Assembly: GCA_013396525.1 (NCBI GenBank)
Contig: VWYX01000913.1
Coordinates: forward strand, 202,760 to 266,759
Direction: 5' to 3'
Length of the DNA stretch: 64,000 bases
Origin: Chaetorhynchus papuensis
Taxonomy: Eukaryota > Chordata > Aves > Passeriformes > Rhipiduridae
The position numbers and the translations under genes are program-made. This document shows, one piece after another, positions 29,111 to 40,150 of this stretch. The notes below the pieces were generated by a model. It was not told the DNA's origin, did not search any database, and was given only the letters and a program-made list of their open reading frames with translations. Position 1 is the stretch's first letter; each line of letters opens with the position of its first letter.

Positions 29111-29131
29111 CTTCATCTATTCCATAGCTTT
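29111..29131 (-). CDS. PTK2: PTK2 microexon m2: 'box 7' neuronal insert (7 residues)
   Basis: A 21-nt cassette between acceptor cactgcag|aaa and donor aag|gtaaca. With the base left by e8 it reads K-S-Y-G-I-D-E; the join to e9 changes T412 to alanine, giving TMPS-KSYGIDE-ARDYEIQ. This is the seven-residue box 7 insert of brain FAK as I remember it, and the match in residues, length and phase is complete. The acceptor side has a pyrimidine stretch (ttgatttttctctt) and UGC motifs, typical of neuronal microexons. It adds a tyrosine close to Y397 and Y407. Confidence 0.9.
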
Positions 29132-29624
29132 CTGCAGTGCAATTAAGAGAAAAATCAAATGCTTACTTAGACAGAGCTTCTTAAAATCAAAACAGGACAA
29201 ACATTTTTAACATTAAAAAAAAAAAAGAAGAAATATACTGATGCAATTTTAAGTTTACATTACAGAAGTCACAGATCTGTTCTTGGGATCTTTACTGACT
29301 CAGTCCTTTGGGAGCTGAACACTTGAGTCCCCTTCAACCCAGCAAAGCATTTAATAAATTTCCCTCCACAGCCCATCTCATGGGTTTTGCATTGAAGCCA
29401 TATTCAAGTGTTCAGCACATCCAGGGCTGGGCCCACAAGTAATACTTCCATGAGAATTTAAATAAAAAGATCGGGGGCAGGGGGGAATAAATTACACAAA
29501 GTTAATCTGTTAACAAAAATAAAGGATATAATTTATCACAGTATGTTTTGATCCTGAAATGATGTTAATAGAATCATACAGTGACTTAACTGCAACACAG
29601 TAAAAATGCTCTGTTTATTTCTGG

Positions 29625-29704
29625 AAAACATATATTCTTGCTTTTCAAATATTGATGTTCCAATGTATATATGTTTTGCAAAACATATATTCTTGCTTTT
29701 CAAA
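29625..29704. repeat. 25-bp direct repeat pair
   Basis: aaaacatatattcttgcttt plus tcaaa occurs at 29625-29649 and again, identical, at 29680-29704, 55 bp apart. Origin unclear; a local duplication is likely. Confidence 0.9.
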
Positions 29705-30495
29705 GATTTTCCACAGTAGTGGAAATGATGCTGCAAACACTGAAGTGATCATGAAACATTCTGTCCCATGGTGAGCTCAGAAATCTGGGTAAATTCATGG
29801 TCCTTCAGCAGAAAGTGGCCCCAACTCAGCACCATCCTCCCCTCTCACACTGACCAAACCCAGTGTTTTGGCAGGATTCTGCATCAATGGATTGTCTGCT
29901 TCCAGAGAAATCCTTGGTTGCCCAAATGCAACTGGAATTTCGCAGATGAAGCTTTTAAAATCAGAATATTGGACTTTCACATTAAATGAACTGGCCTTGA
30001 CAGTTTAGGATTATATCATAATTCAGACAGGCTGTAACACAAAATCCTTGTGGTGGCTACAGCACCACTATTTTACTTCAAAGATGAAGACTCAGCACAA
30101 CTTTGAATTTTTGTTTTTGCTCCTGCAGTCTTTCATCTTTCACAAAATTGCATGTGGTAGTGTTGAGTTTTCCTCCCTCACGGAACTGGAGAGCACCACG
30201 TCTGTCACAGAGCAAGGTGAGATGCAGTCAGACAGCAACACACAGAGCTTGCCACACTGTTTGCTCTTATCACAGAGATCTTATCCAATCTTTAAGTGTT
30301 ATGTTCAGCATCACAATCAAAAAAAAAATATCACAGTTTGTGACAAAAAAAAGAATTTCACTGTGAAATCACAGATAGCAGGAAACCAGAACATTTTCTT
30401 CGCATATTTATTAAACAAGGCTGAAATATTTCAGTCCCTGCTAAACCAAGGAAGCTTTTGGATAGCAAAGTTCCCAAGTTAACCACGGCACTTAC

Positions 30496-30552
30496 TTGAG
30501 GGCATCGTGTAAGTGTCTTCTTCATCTATAATCTCTGCGTAGTCATCAGTCT
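30496..30552 (-). CDS. PTK2: PTK2 exon e8: Y397 autophosphorylation exon (residues 393-411)
   Basis: Encodes (E)TDDYAEIIDEEDTYTMPS plus one base of T412. The acceptor is tttgcag|aga and the donor tcaa|gtaagt; 57 nt, phase 1/1. It contains Y397 in the Src-family SH2 motif Y-A-E-I, and Y407 in D-T-Y-T. The exon is symmetric, so skipping it would remove 19 residues with both tyrosines and keep the frame. From memory, an engineered mouse lacking this stretch makes kinase-competent but non-autophosphorylating FAK. It is flanked on either side by the microexons m1 and m2. Confidence 0.97.
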
Positions 30553-33500
30553 CTGCAAAGGAGGAATTGAAGAGTTTCGGGAAAAGCAGATGAAAACAAT
30601 TCTCCAGAACAACATCTCCAATTTATCAAGGCTGATATGTCCCAACCCCAAAGTTCAGCATTGCTGGGTCAAATTTAACACAGCAGGACTAAAACTTGCT
30701 CATGCATAATTCATGGTATGATAATGACCTCAGTGCCAATTGTATTACATCACATAGATACACTCAACAAAGAAGAAAAGGAAGATTCATTTTGTATTCA
30801 AAAAAGTTCAAGTTTTGCAATTGGGACCCATCTAAACTGTTGACTTAGAATCTTTTGAACAGCGAATTCCATTGCAGTAAGAAAAAAAAATTATTAATGA
30901 GTTAAATTGTTTTACCTTCAATAAAGTGTGAATAACATTTTGCTATTTTTACGTGAAACAGGCAGAAGACACCAATGATGTTCCAGGGCAGCATCCCCCT
31001 ACTGTCAGTGTGGCCAGGTGAGTTATTTACCAGAGCCGTCTAGAGCACTAAGACCTTTTTAAGCCACACTCTCACACCCATTTTTCTTGCAATTTTCCTT
31101 GTTTAGTGGAGACTCACCACTAGTTTTGCTGTCAAGAATCAAGATTTCATGGACAGGTTTTGGAAACAACTTCCCCAAATTGTCAGAAAAATAACAGTGC
31201 ACTTCTTCCTTTGTTTAAAACTTGCAACTTTTACATCATCTCTTCTCAAAATGGTTTAAATTGTGTCAAGTCATATCAGAAGGTCCTTCCCTTGCCCTAA
31301 AGAACTTCCAGTGTGTGCAGGTCATTTCCTAAAGATCACATCAATTCCTTTGGGGGTTTTAAAGCCAGCCCACAACAGTGGGTTCATTTTTTACTTCAAG
31401 GCTGTCAAATTCTACTCACCAACTTCAAATGCAGAAAGAAGTTCTCAAAACTGAGTAATTTCAAAGCTAGTTTTCGTGGTTGGTTTCAGGTGATCACACA
31501 CTGGAAAGCCTCTGGAACCCATTATTTCCTCCCCCTTTTCCCCCATCTGCCCTGGAGCATATGGACACATCCCTGCAGCTCCCTGGCAGCATTTCTGGAG
31601 CAGACTGGGACAAAGTCACAGTGAGTGGGAAGAAGGATGGCATGGTCCCTCAGCTCAAGCCAACCCTGACACCAGAGCAAAGCTCACCAGCACTACACAC
31701 ACAGATAAGCAAGAGGCTCAGTTTTCAGGCAAACGGAATATCCAGCGATTAGGAAACTACAGGCTGCCTGTAACCTCTGAAGTTCAACACACTTCAGGGA
31801 GTTAGTGTAATTTTATGATCCTAGTTTCTTACTACTTAAATAAAATTAAAGCTGTTTTTTCTTTTGAACTCCTGTAGGAATATGCCAGGTGTTGTAAAAG
31901 CAGAACTGGGAAATTCCATGTTAGTTAAATTTTTGCTCGGCAATTTCTATTTGGGAAATAGCAAAACACAGTCACCTAATAAAAATGCAGTAAATTATAA
32001 AGACAGTGCACAATTCTGAACAGGCAGCACGCTCCAGAGGCACTTATCTCTTTCTCGGTATTTTATTTTCTTCCTTACATTGTGAAATAGCTAATGTTTT
32101 TTGTAAAAATAAGCCTCAGTTTGATTTAAAAAATAAGCTTTAAAAAAAAATCCCCAACATGATGGGAATAAATCACTCTACTTCCTTCTAATATTGTGAT
32201 AGGATTTTGTTGAGGGTATCAGAAAGTTCTTTATGTTAAAAACTGGGCTGGATGAAAGCTATTGTAAACATACTTAGGAAAATTTTTTAAAGTTTGGAAA
32301 CCAGAACTGGTGCCACTTAAAAAAACCACACACTTGTCACAGTAGGTTACAGAACAGTGCTTTCAGAATGTGATCAATGGCAGGGCTTGTTCATCTCTGT
32401 ATTTTAAATTAATGAGTTAATTCATACTAAAAACATTCTCAGAACAGCACAGAGCACTTTACATGGTTTTGATACATCGCCCAAAGCCATCATGAAACCA
32501 GAAGTGTCTTCATAATCAAGCCAAATAAATTAATGCACACAATTCACTACACAAATATTTCTTGTTCCACATTTAGCACTCTGGAGAGGAATATATAAAA
32601 AAATAATTCCTTTGTATGTCTGGCATTGTTTCTGGGAATTAGAGGAAAATTCACGCAAGGCATCCACACTGATAGACTCAATGTGTTCTGGAATAAAGAG
32701 GATTGACCTCCCTCAAAGAGGGGCTTGAGCCCAGGATTAACCATAGACTGAGACTGTTACCAGGTCTCCTAAACCCAGAACTGTGTCTGCTTTGAGATAT
32801 TCCAGAACCGACATGGAGCCTAAAGCAAAACTGAGCTGGGCAAGGCTCTCCAGGCTGCTCCCCTAAGGAGGATGAGTTACAGCACTCCCGAGAGCTGAAC
32901 ACTCCCAACCAAGCAGCGATTCCAGATGTCCTTGGCAAGCCTAGAAAAACTCAGATTTAACAACAGGGCTCATCACTGCTGCGCTCCTGGACTTTTTAAA
33001 CCCAGCACCATCACCTGTTATGATTCTTGGAGATGGCAAAATGAACAGGTTGCTTTCAGGAAAAGGTACTGGTGGTCACACACATGAATGAGCCAATCTG
33101 ACCTTTACTAAGTCTGCATGAATTTATTGAACTGTAGGGAGAAACATCCTAGCTAATAGCTAATCCATGACCTTAACCACACTTTTGAACTTCCCTTTCT
33201 CATCATTTTTCCCATTTATCAAAGCTTGCAATTTATAAAAGAAGGTAAGTTCCAACAAAAAGCTACATAGGAGTAATATCTGAAATATAATTTTTAAATT
33301 TATGTCAGAAAAAACGTCCTTTTGATGTTTAAGAAAAGAAAGAAAATTGTGTGGTATTATCTTTGGTTTGTATCTGAAGGAAAGGAGACGAAAAGTTAAT
33401 AGACCCCCTTCATATTTTACTGAAAGGAAGGGCACAGGACACGATCTCTATTTCCTCTTATCACCCTCCTTTGCATATTGCTTTTATGCCCTTTTAGGGC

Positions 33501-34231
33501 CTCCTACTTAGAAGAATAAAGATACAAATGCTATCAGTAGCAGCAGTTTGATTCTTTCCCAACATCAGATGGAATCCTTTAGAAAAATAGCTAAAAATCT
33601 TTTTTATGAAAACAAAACCCAACTGGTTTTCAGAGGAAAAAAGACTTATGAAATCTGCAGAAGTTAAATATTTTGTAGTAAGTTTCAAAGTTTTTTTTAA
33701 AGGAAACCCCAAACATTAAAATCTGTCTTACAAATTATTAGTTTGAAAGCTGAAACCTGGTTCATATTCATGTATTCAATCTGCATTAACCTATCTTGTA
33801 CAGATTCTTTTAATGCAAGGAGCACTTTGGTGCCTTGAAAGCATGACTCAGTAGACTCATTTCTCAGGTGTTACATCCACTGATCTCACCCACTGACCAA
33901 ATGAATGATGATATAACCCTTTCAATCAAACTGGACACTCTTGCAAACCTCTAAACCTTTGCATCATGCCACAAGTCTCATTGCAAACACATGCACTACC
34001 ACATCCCTGTGTGTTTGAAATAGAATTTTTCCTTTTCCAATTGCAGCTTAGCAGAAAGGATTAGTTGCACAGCCTGTAAAGTACATTATTTATCATCTAA
34101 TACCCAAAGCAGACCACTTTTTAACACTAAAAGCTGTATAAAATGTATCACTGAAATGTGCATTAAGTGGTACATGGAGATAAGAGTTGCATATTGCACG
34201 TTAGTAACACACAGACTAGAAAACATATTAC
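30553..34231 (-). other. Intron m1-e8
   Basis: 3.7 kb of AT-rich sequence between box 6 and the Y397 exon. No repeat or exon recognised. Confidence 0.85.
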
Positions 34232-34249
34232 CGTCCCCACTAATTTCAT
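34232..34249 (-). CDS. PTK2: PTK2 microexon m1: 'box 6' neuronal insert (6 residues)
   Basis: An 18-nt cassette between acceptor tctgcag|atg and donor acg|gtaata. With the single base left by e7 it reads D-E-I-S-G-D, and the leftover base rejoins e8 to restore E393, giving SVS-DEISGD-ETDDY. Phase 1/1 and a length of 18 exactly fit the brain-enriched six-residue insert of FAK known as box 6, which with box 7 raises Y397 autophosphorylation (known from rodent FAK). On the pre-mRNA strand a CU-rich tract of about 50 nt and UGC motifs precede the acceptor. Assignment rests on position, phase, length and splice signals; transcript evidence would settle it. Confidence 0.82.
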
Positions 34250-34325
34250 CTGCAGATCCAGGTGGCATGCAAGGAGAGAGAAAAAAGAGGGGGAGAGAGA
34301 GGGGACAGAGAAGGGGGAGGGGAAA
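34250..34325 (-). promoter_or_regulatory. CU-rich splicing control tract upstream of box 6
   Basis: The plus strand at 34272-34321 is almost pure purine, so the pre-mRNA has an approximately 50-nt CU tract with several CUCUCU and UUCUCU words, followed by cuugcaugcc and cugcag before the microexon. This arrangement (PTB-type repression tract plus UGC near the 3' splice site) is known for neuronal microexons driven by SRRM4. The factors are inferred. Confidence 0.55.
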
Positions 34326-37300
34326 ATATACTATTAAATTCATGAGTAATCCAAAGTATTCAGACTGTAGTTATCTTATAATACCTGACTCAAGAGAAAC
34401 CAGAAAAGTAGCAGAATTTAAGACTTCTCACCTAAAACCCAAGGGACAGAGATACGCTCTAAGAAGCTTTTATGATGAAACAGAGTTAATGACTTTCAAA
34501 CACAAAGGTACACAGAAATTAAATTTGGAACTGGAACTAGTTATTTTAATGCATTGTTAAGAAAAGTCAATTTCTGGGTTTATTCAATACTTTAAAGCAG
34601 TTCTCCTACAGCCATATGAGTCGGCTCAACTTGACTCTGCACATACACTGAGGACTTTGGATAAGCAGAGTTGGTGTTGACCCTTCCAGAAGAAATGCAG
34701 TCCTGAGACATCACCAAGACATGAGTAAGAAATGGAACCATCTAAGTTTTAATGACACAGAGCACTGTGCAGTTGTACAAGGCTGAAATTTAAACGATGG
34801 CAAAGGGAGCAAATCTACAGGGAAGATTTCAAACAGACACCGGGTTCCACGTGTACTGCAGCAGCCCTACTGCACACCAAACCCCACAGCACAAGCTAAG
34901 GCAAGTATCTTAGACAGATTTTATAGATAATAGGAAATTCTTCTTACCCCTAATAAAGCCAAACTGGTCCAGACCAGTGCTGGACCAGTACGCAGCCAAA
35001 AGCATCGCTGTATTCCGTGTTTAATTCAAAGTGATCTCAGCTGATGCTTATTGTTGCTATTCTGTTTCATCCATAAGCATGCTGTATCAGGGGTCCAAGA
35101 ATGAAGTCAAAATATATTAACAAAAAAAAAGACTGCAGACAAGGGCTGCGTAACTAAATAAAGAAAATAATTTATTATATTTGTCATTGTAGCATATGAT
35201 GCTCGAGAACAAGTTCCCCATAAAAACGGGGACCAGCAAGCTGGTGACGCTGCACGCAAATCCAATTCAACAGGAGGAAAACATAAGGAAATTATTCTTG
35301 GAACTCTGTTTACCGGAGGCTAAAGTAGTTTACAAACAGTAACTGAGTTAGTATATCCAGCTTTTGGGTTAATAAGGCAGCCTAGACAAAGAGCAGAGCA
35401 GTACCCTTGGGCGGCGACTCATGGGCACAGAAGACGAAAGGCAGAAAGCGTCTAGCTTTCTTTACTTTATGCTGACAGTGATTGACTCCTTTACAAAGAG
35501 GCAAGAAAAGGAAAGAGAAAAAAAAACAGAAACAAATTATTTGGAAATAAAAGAGAAGAGACTGAAGAGAGCATCTACAATGAACGAACATAGAAGTTTA
35601 CATTACAATTCTGTATAACCAAATGAAAATACGAAGGTTGCTGAAAACTCTAAAGCATTTTTGGTATTTTCCTTCAAATTCCTTTCTACAGTAATTCATA
35701 TTTCAGTTTTTAACAGTGAGACTAGGACCCATTAAAAAGTCAGCTTTTGTCAACTATGAGCACCATTCATTAACAACACAAAGAACATTGTCTACCCCAG
35801 AAGTGCAAGCTGCTTTTCCAAGGTTCCCATCTAGGTTCTGTCAGACTGTGTTACAGCTATATTCCAGTTTAAGTGGCAGCCACCAGACTTAAACATGTAT
35901 GTACTGACTATCTGAACCCTTAAAACAACACAAAAGAAGTATTTCCCATAGCAGGGTTACACAGAACAAGGAAAAACATGGTTTCTCTATCTCCTGACAT
36001 ACAGCACTGACAGATTTTATGATCTCAGATCTGCCACTGGAGTCTTATTCCCAGAGCAGACCTGCCTTGCCAATGGATGTTCTAGCTCTGCAAGGATCTC
36101 TGGGCGAACACCCCTCGGCACTGTGCTCACTGCCCCCTTTCCCAGTCACCCCACTGAATTTTTTAGCAAAGTGCTTATCAGGAATGCTTATCAGGATGAG
36201 GGAAACTGTGGAGTAGGAAAAAATAGAAAGAAGCTACAACTGATTCCATGAGGTGAGAAAGAAGGACACAAGATGACACTCAGCACCTGAGGATACCTGC
36301 TCCTTTTATTTCTCTTGTTACCTGTTTGCTCCTCTCTGCTTTCCCCTTTTTCCTCTCTCTAAGGAAATGTGAGAAGTGGTTTAAAAAGCCAATTAAATAA
36401 AAAACCTGCATCCTGCTGCTGGTAGCTCTTCGCAGCCAAAACTCAAGAGTGAGATCCAGCCACTTGGAGTTACACAGGCTGGGGGTTCAGGTGTTAAAAG
36501 AGAAGCCCAGTACCACAGCAGCAGCTACTGGGACAGTGAACCAGTCAGTGGTGGGAAGAGTGCAGGAAAGGTAGAAAAGGAGAATTACATTTTAATAAAA
36601 ATAACTTTAACAACCAACAAAAACTACTGTCATAAAAATTACTGGGTGACTGAGCAAACAGGAATCATTAATATAGTGGGAAAATGCTCATATCAGAGAG
36701 AAAGACAACATTAATCAGATTCAATGTTAAAAACTACAAGAAGTGCAAGGAGGGGGCAAAATTCTTGACTCAGTGTATCGGTATTTCCATTTGTCTTGGT
36801 TTAAGACAATTTAAAGGGGAACAGTCTGAGTTCTCCCCCTCGATACTCCCAAGGGACTTCTTTTCCTAACATCACATGGCAGACAATTTTCAGCACTGTC
36901 ATTCCAGCACAAACCTCAGGTAACACTCATAAAGAGCTTCAGACATACTATGAAAGAAAAGGAAAAAATTCTGCAGCTAGTTCAAGTGACTACTGAAAAG
37001 GTGTTGACATGAGAATGAGGGAACCCAACACTCGGCACTGAAACAGAAGAACAGGTATAGAGTCACTGCAAGCAACGCAAGCCCCCTAAAAGGAACGAGA
37101 TGTTTCCGCTCCTGACCCACCTGCTCAGGCTACAGAGCTAATTTAAGCCTCAGGTGCTGAAATGCTGCTCACCCTCACACTGATAGGTGGCTGGCAGAAG
37201 CTGCTGAAACCTGACTAACCTATTTCAAATGAAACCTATTTCACATTGCAAAGGCAGAGGAATTTTTAATTGCTCATGTGCATGCCCTGATGCCCTGTGC

Positions 37301-40076
37301 TGTGATGGTCCCACTCTTTCCTTGCCTTTCCAACTCTGCCTTTATGATTTACTGTCTGAAGTTTGTTCAACTATTTTGCCACACTGAATGGAAGATGCTT
37401 TAAATGAAGATGTCTTAAACTTACCACATCTGCAAGTCTAACTACAAAAGAAGGTTGATTTGAATGAGTTGATTTTAAATTTTTAAAAATAGAAGTTCCA
37501 TCACTTTCCCAGAAGTCTAGAAAATACCTTAATGAAATGAATAAGAAGGATTTCCACCACTCCACACCAGTTTCCAGCCAGGATATCACTGGTGCTCAAG
37601 AATGCTGCTGAAAACTGCACAGGACTTCTTCACTTATTTAGTTCCTCTACTCAGTATTCACTAAAATTATTGTGTTTAAAAAAAAAAAAAAAAAAAGCAA
37701 AAATAAGGAAAAAAAATCACTTGCTATGCAGTAACTATGTTAGAAAGAAAGAGACCAGGCTTTTACTGCCCTTTGTTTACAGGGCAGTTACTACTGGAGC
37801 TCCTTGTATGAGCAGACAGCAAATACTGGAAGGCTGAACCTGGTAATATCCCATTCTACTTTGGTTGTACATTCTTAAACCAGTCTGAGGAAAAACCCTG
37901 GAAAAAAAAAAACAAACCTGCAGAAAGAATAAATCTATTGATTTTTGAGCTTTTGAACTAAAATGAGCACTATGGGGTTGACACATCAAATATGTTTCTA
38001 CACAAACAACAAACCCCCAAACCCGCACGGAACATTTCTCCAGTCATACTACACTGCTACTCTTTGCAAAGCAGAAGTCTCTGCTCAAATCCAATGAGAG
38101 GCTCACCAAGGAGGAGCACAGGAGAGTAAGAACTCCCTAACCAGCACCACAGGCTGATGGAACCAATGCAGGAACTTCCTGGACACTGATATGGAAGGAA
38201 TCACTTTGGAATGTCACCACAATTCATTCTGGTCTTTTAATACATGAAAAGAAGCCTTTTAGTCAGGCTAAAATAGAAAAAAATAACGCCACCAGTCTAT
38301 TCAACTGTGATGGGAATTTGAAATACTGCAATTTATTAGCATTAAGGGCATTTTCAACTGTATTATCTTATTAATCAGTGAAATAGCTGGCTGAGCTAAG
38401 CAACTCCCTCCTCCATGAACCTGGAGACTAATGACTTGCTCAAGGTTTGTAAAATTAATCTGCAGTAAACCTTAAGCTTGAATGTCTCCCAGTGCTGTGA
38501 CCATATGGCAGAGCTACAGCTCTAACAAAGTCTTTATATTCCTCAAATTACTTAATAATTACTTAATTTGAATTTATAACTATGTAATTTATGGCAAGAC
38601 TCTGAGCCTTTCTTTTCAAAAGTGAGCTGTGGAGTACAACACAGCTGAGCTGCGACACAATCATTAAGTGCTCAAGAAACAATTTTTCATCTAAAAATTT
38701 ACTTACACTTCTCAGCTTTGTCTTTTTGGAGTGTCTTGACAAAATGGACATAAAAAACCTGCCAATTTTTCAACCTCAAGCAAAGGACATTTTTTTTCCC
38801 TTTTTTCAACTAACTCAAAAGGAACTAAGAAACACAAGTCCTACACAAGAAACTCTTTCAGACCTGGGCACAGGCCAGGCCTTCATCTGGAGCACAGGAA
38901 TCACGACACAGAGCTTGCTCTGTGTTCTGCAAGCAAAGTGATTCAATAAAATTGTATTTGTGTTTCCACCCTGCTCACAGCTTTGCTGGTGAACAGCCTC
39001 ACCCTGGGACAGACAGTTCCTTTCACAAGCCAACATCTCCTTCATTCAGAGCACTTTGAAGTGGTGTAACACTGACATCAGGTGAACAGATTTATTTTTA
39101 TTTTCCTCTCCTGTTTGTTGCATTTTCACATTTGGCTTCTGCTCTACAGAAACCCTCCTGAAAGTCTCTTTTACTCACAAACTATACCACAGAGGTTTTT
39201 TTCTGCAGGATAAAATCTCACTTAAATCAGGCTTACCTCCTTCAAAACAGAGGTTTTTTTCCCATTCAAACTGAAATTTCAGCTGAATGGCATTACTGAA
39301 CAGGCAGCTCCCTCAAACAGGATCTGCTCCTAAGCAGCACCTTAGAGAACTCCTCCCACTTCACTGCCATGATCAGGAGTTAATCGCAGTGTGATTTAAG
39401 TGCAAAAAAATATTATGTTATAAATTTGTGATTTTAAAGCAGAACCTGGACACTTGGTGAGAATCCTCCCTTTCAGGATACTAAAATCCTTCAGCTCCTA
39501 TAGAGAAACTTGCTCCAAGAGATCAAATTTCTCCTTCATGGGGCATGTTACTGAATATATCTAAACCATGGGATAGAGAGGCAATGGCTCAACCAGATTA
39601 GAAACTCCTGCCATCATTTCATGATGCACTTAGAGCTGTGCCCCTCTGAGTTTAAAATGCTGCTTGTCTTAGTGGCAGCAGCTGCACCAGCTGGGGAACA
39701 GGATAACAACCCAGTTTCTCTTTAATAAACCTACTTCCCTCTTGTAGGTGTGTGTCCTGGGGTTTGCTACTCAGGTGCCTTGAACATTTTGCTTTATCAG
39801 CTGAAACAGGGACTGTATTTTCAAAGACCTTTTAATTTCCTTCACCAGATAAGCCCATACCAAAGCTGTAAAACCAGCACCTGCTTTAACCAGGACCAAC
39901 CCTGTGGCACATCCCAAAAGCCCCTTCAGACACATTCCCTGTGCTGGCTACTGAGCTGATCTCTCCCTTCCTGCCACCTTCCCACTCACAGCTCCCTCCC
40001 CACAAAAACATCATTTCACAGCAGTACCTGAATATCCAAATGCCAGGAGGGACTGCTTGGAAACACAGGAGCCTTT

Positions 40077-40150
40077 AGGCTGAAAAAGCCCCTTAAGATC
40101 ATTGAGTCCAACCATGAACCCAGCACTGCCAAGAACCTGCCAAGACTTGA
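40077..40150 (-). repeat. Short CR1 LINE fragment
   Basis: Plus strand has ggctgaaaaagccccttaag then atcattgagtccaacc and acccagcactgccaag, typical of a CR1 3' UTR variant in birds. Limits are approximate. Confidence 0.65.

Larger units (their letters stand above)
28066..30495 (-). other. Introns e8-m2 and m2-e9
   Basis: 29132-30495 and 28066-29110, with the box 7 microexon between. A 25-bp direct repeat (29625-29649 and 29680-29704) lies between e8 and box 7, and an A-rich run lies at about 29215-29227. No other exon seen. Confidence 0.85.
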
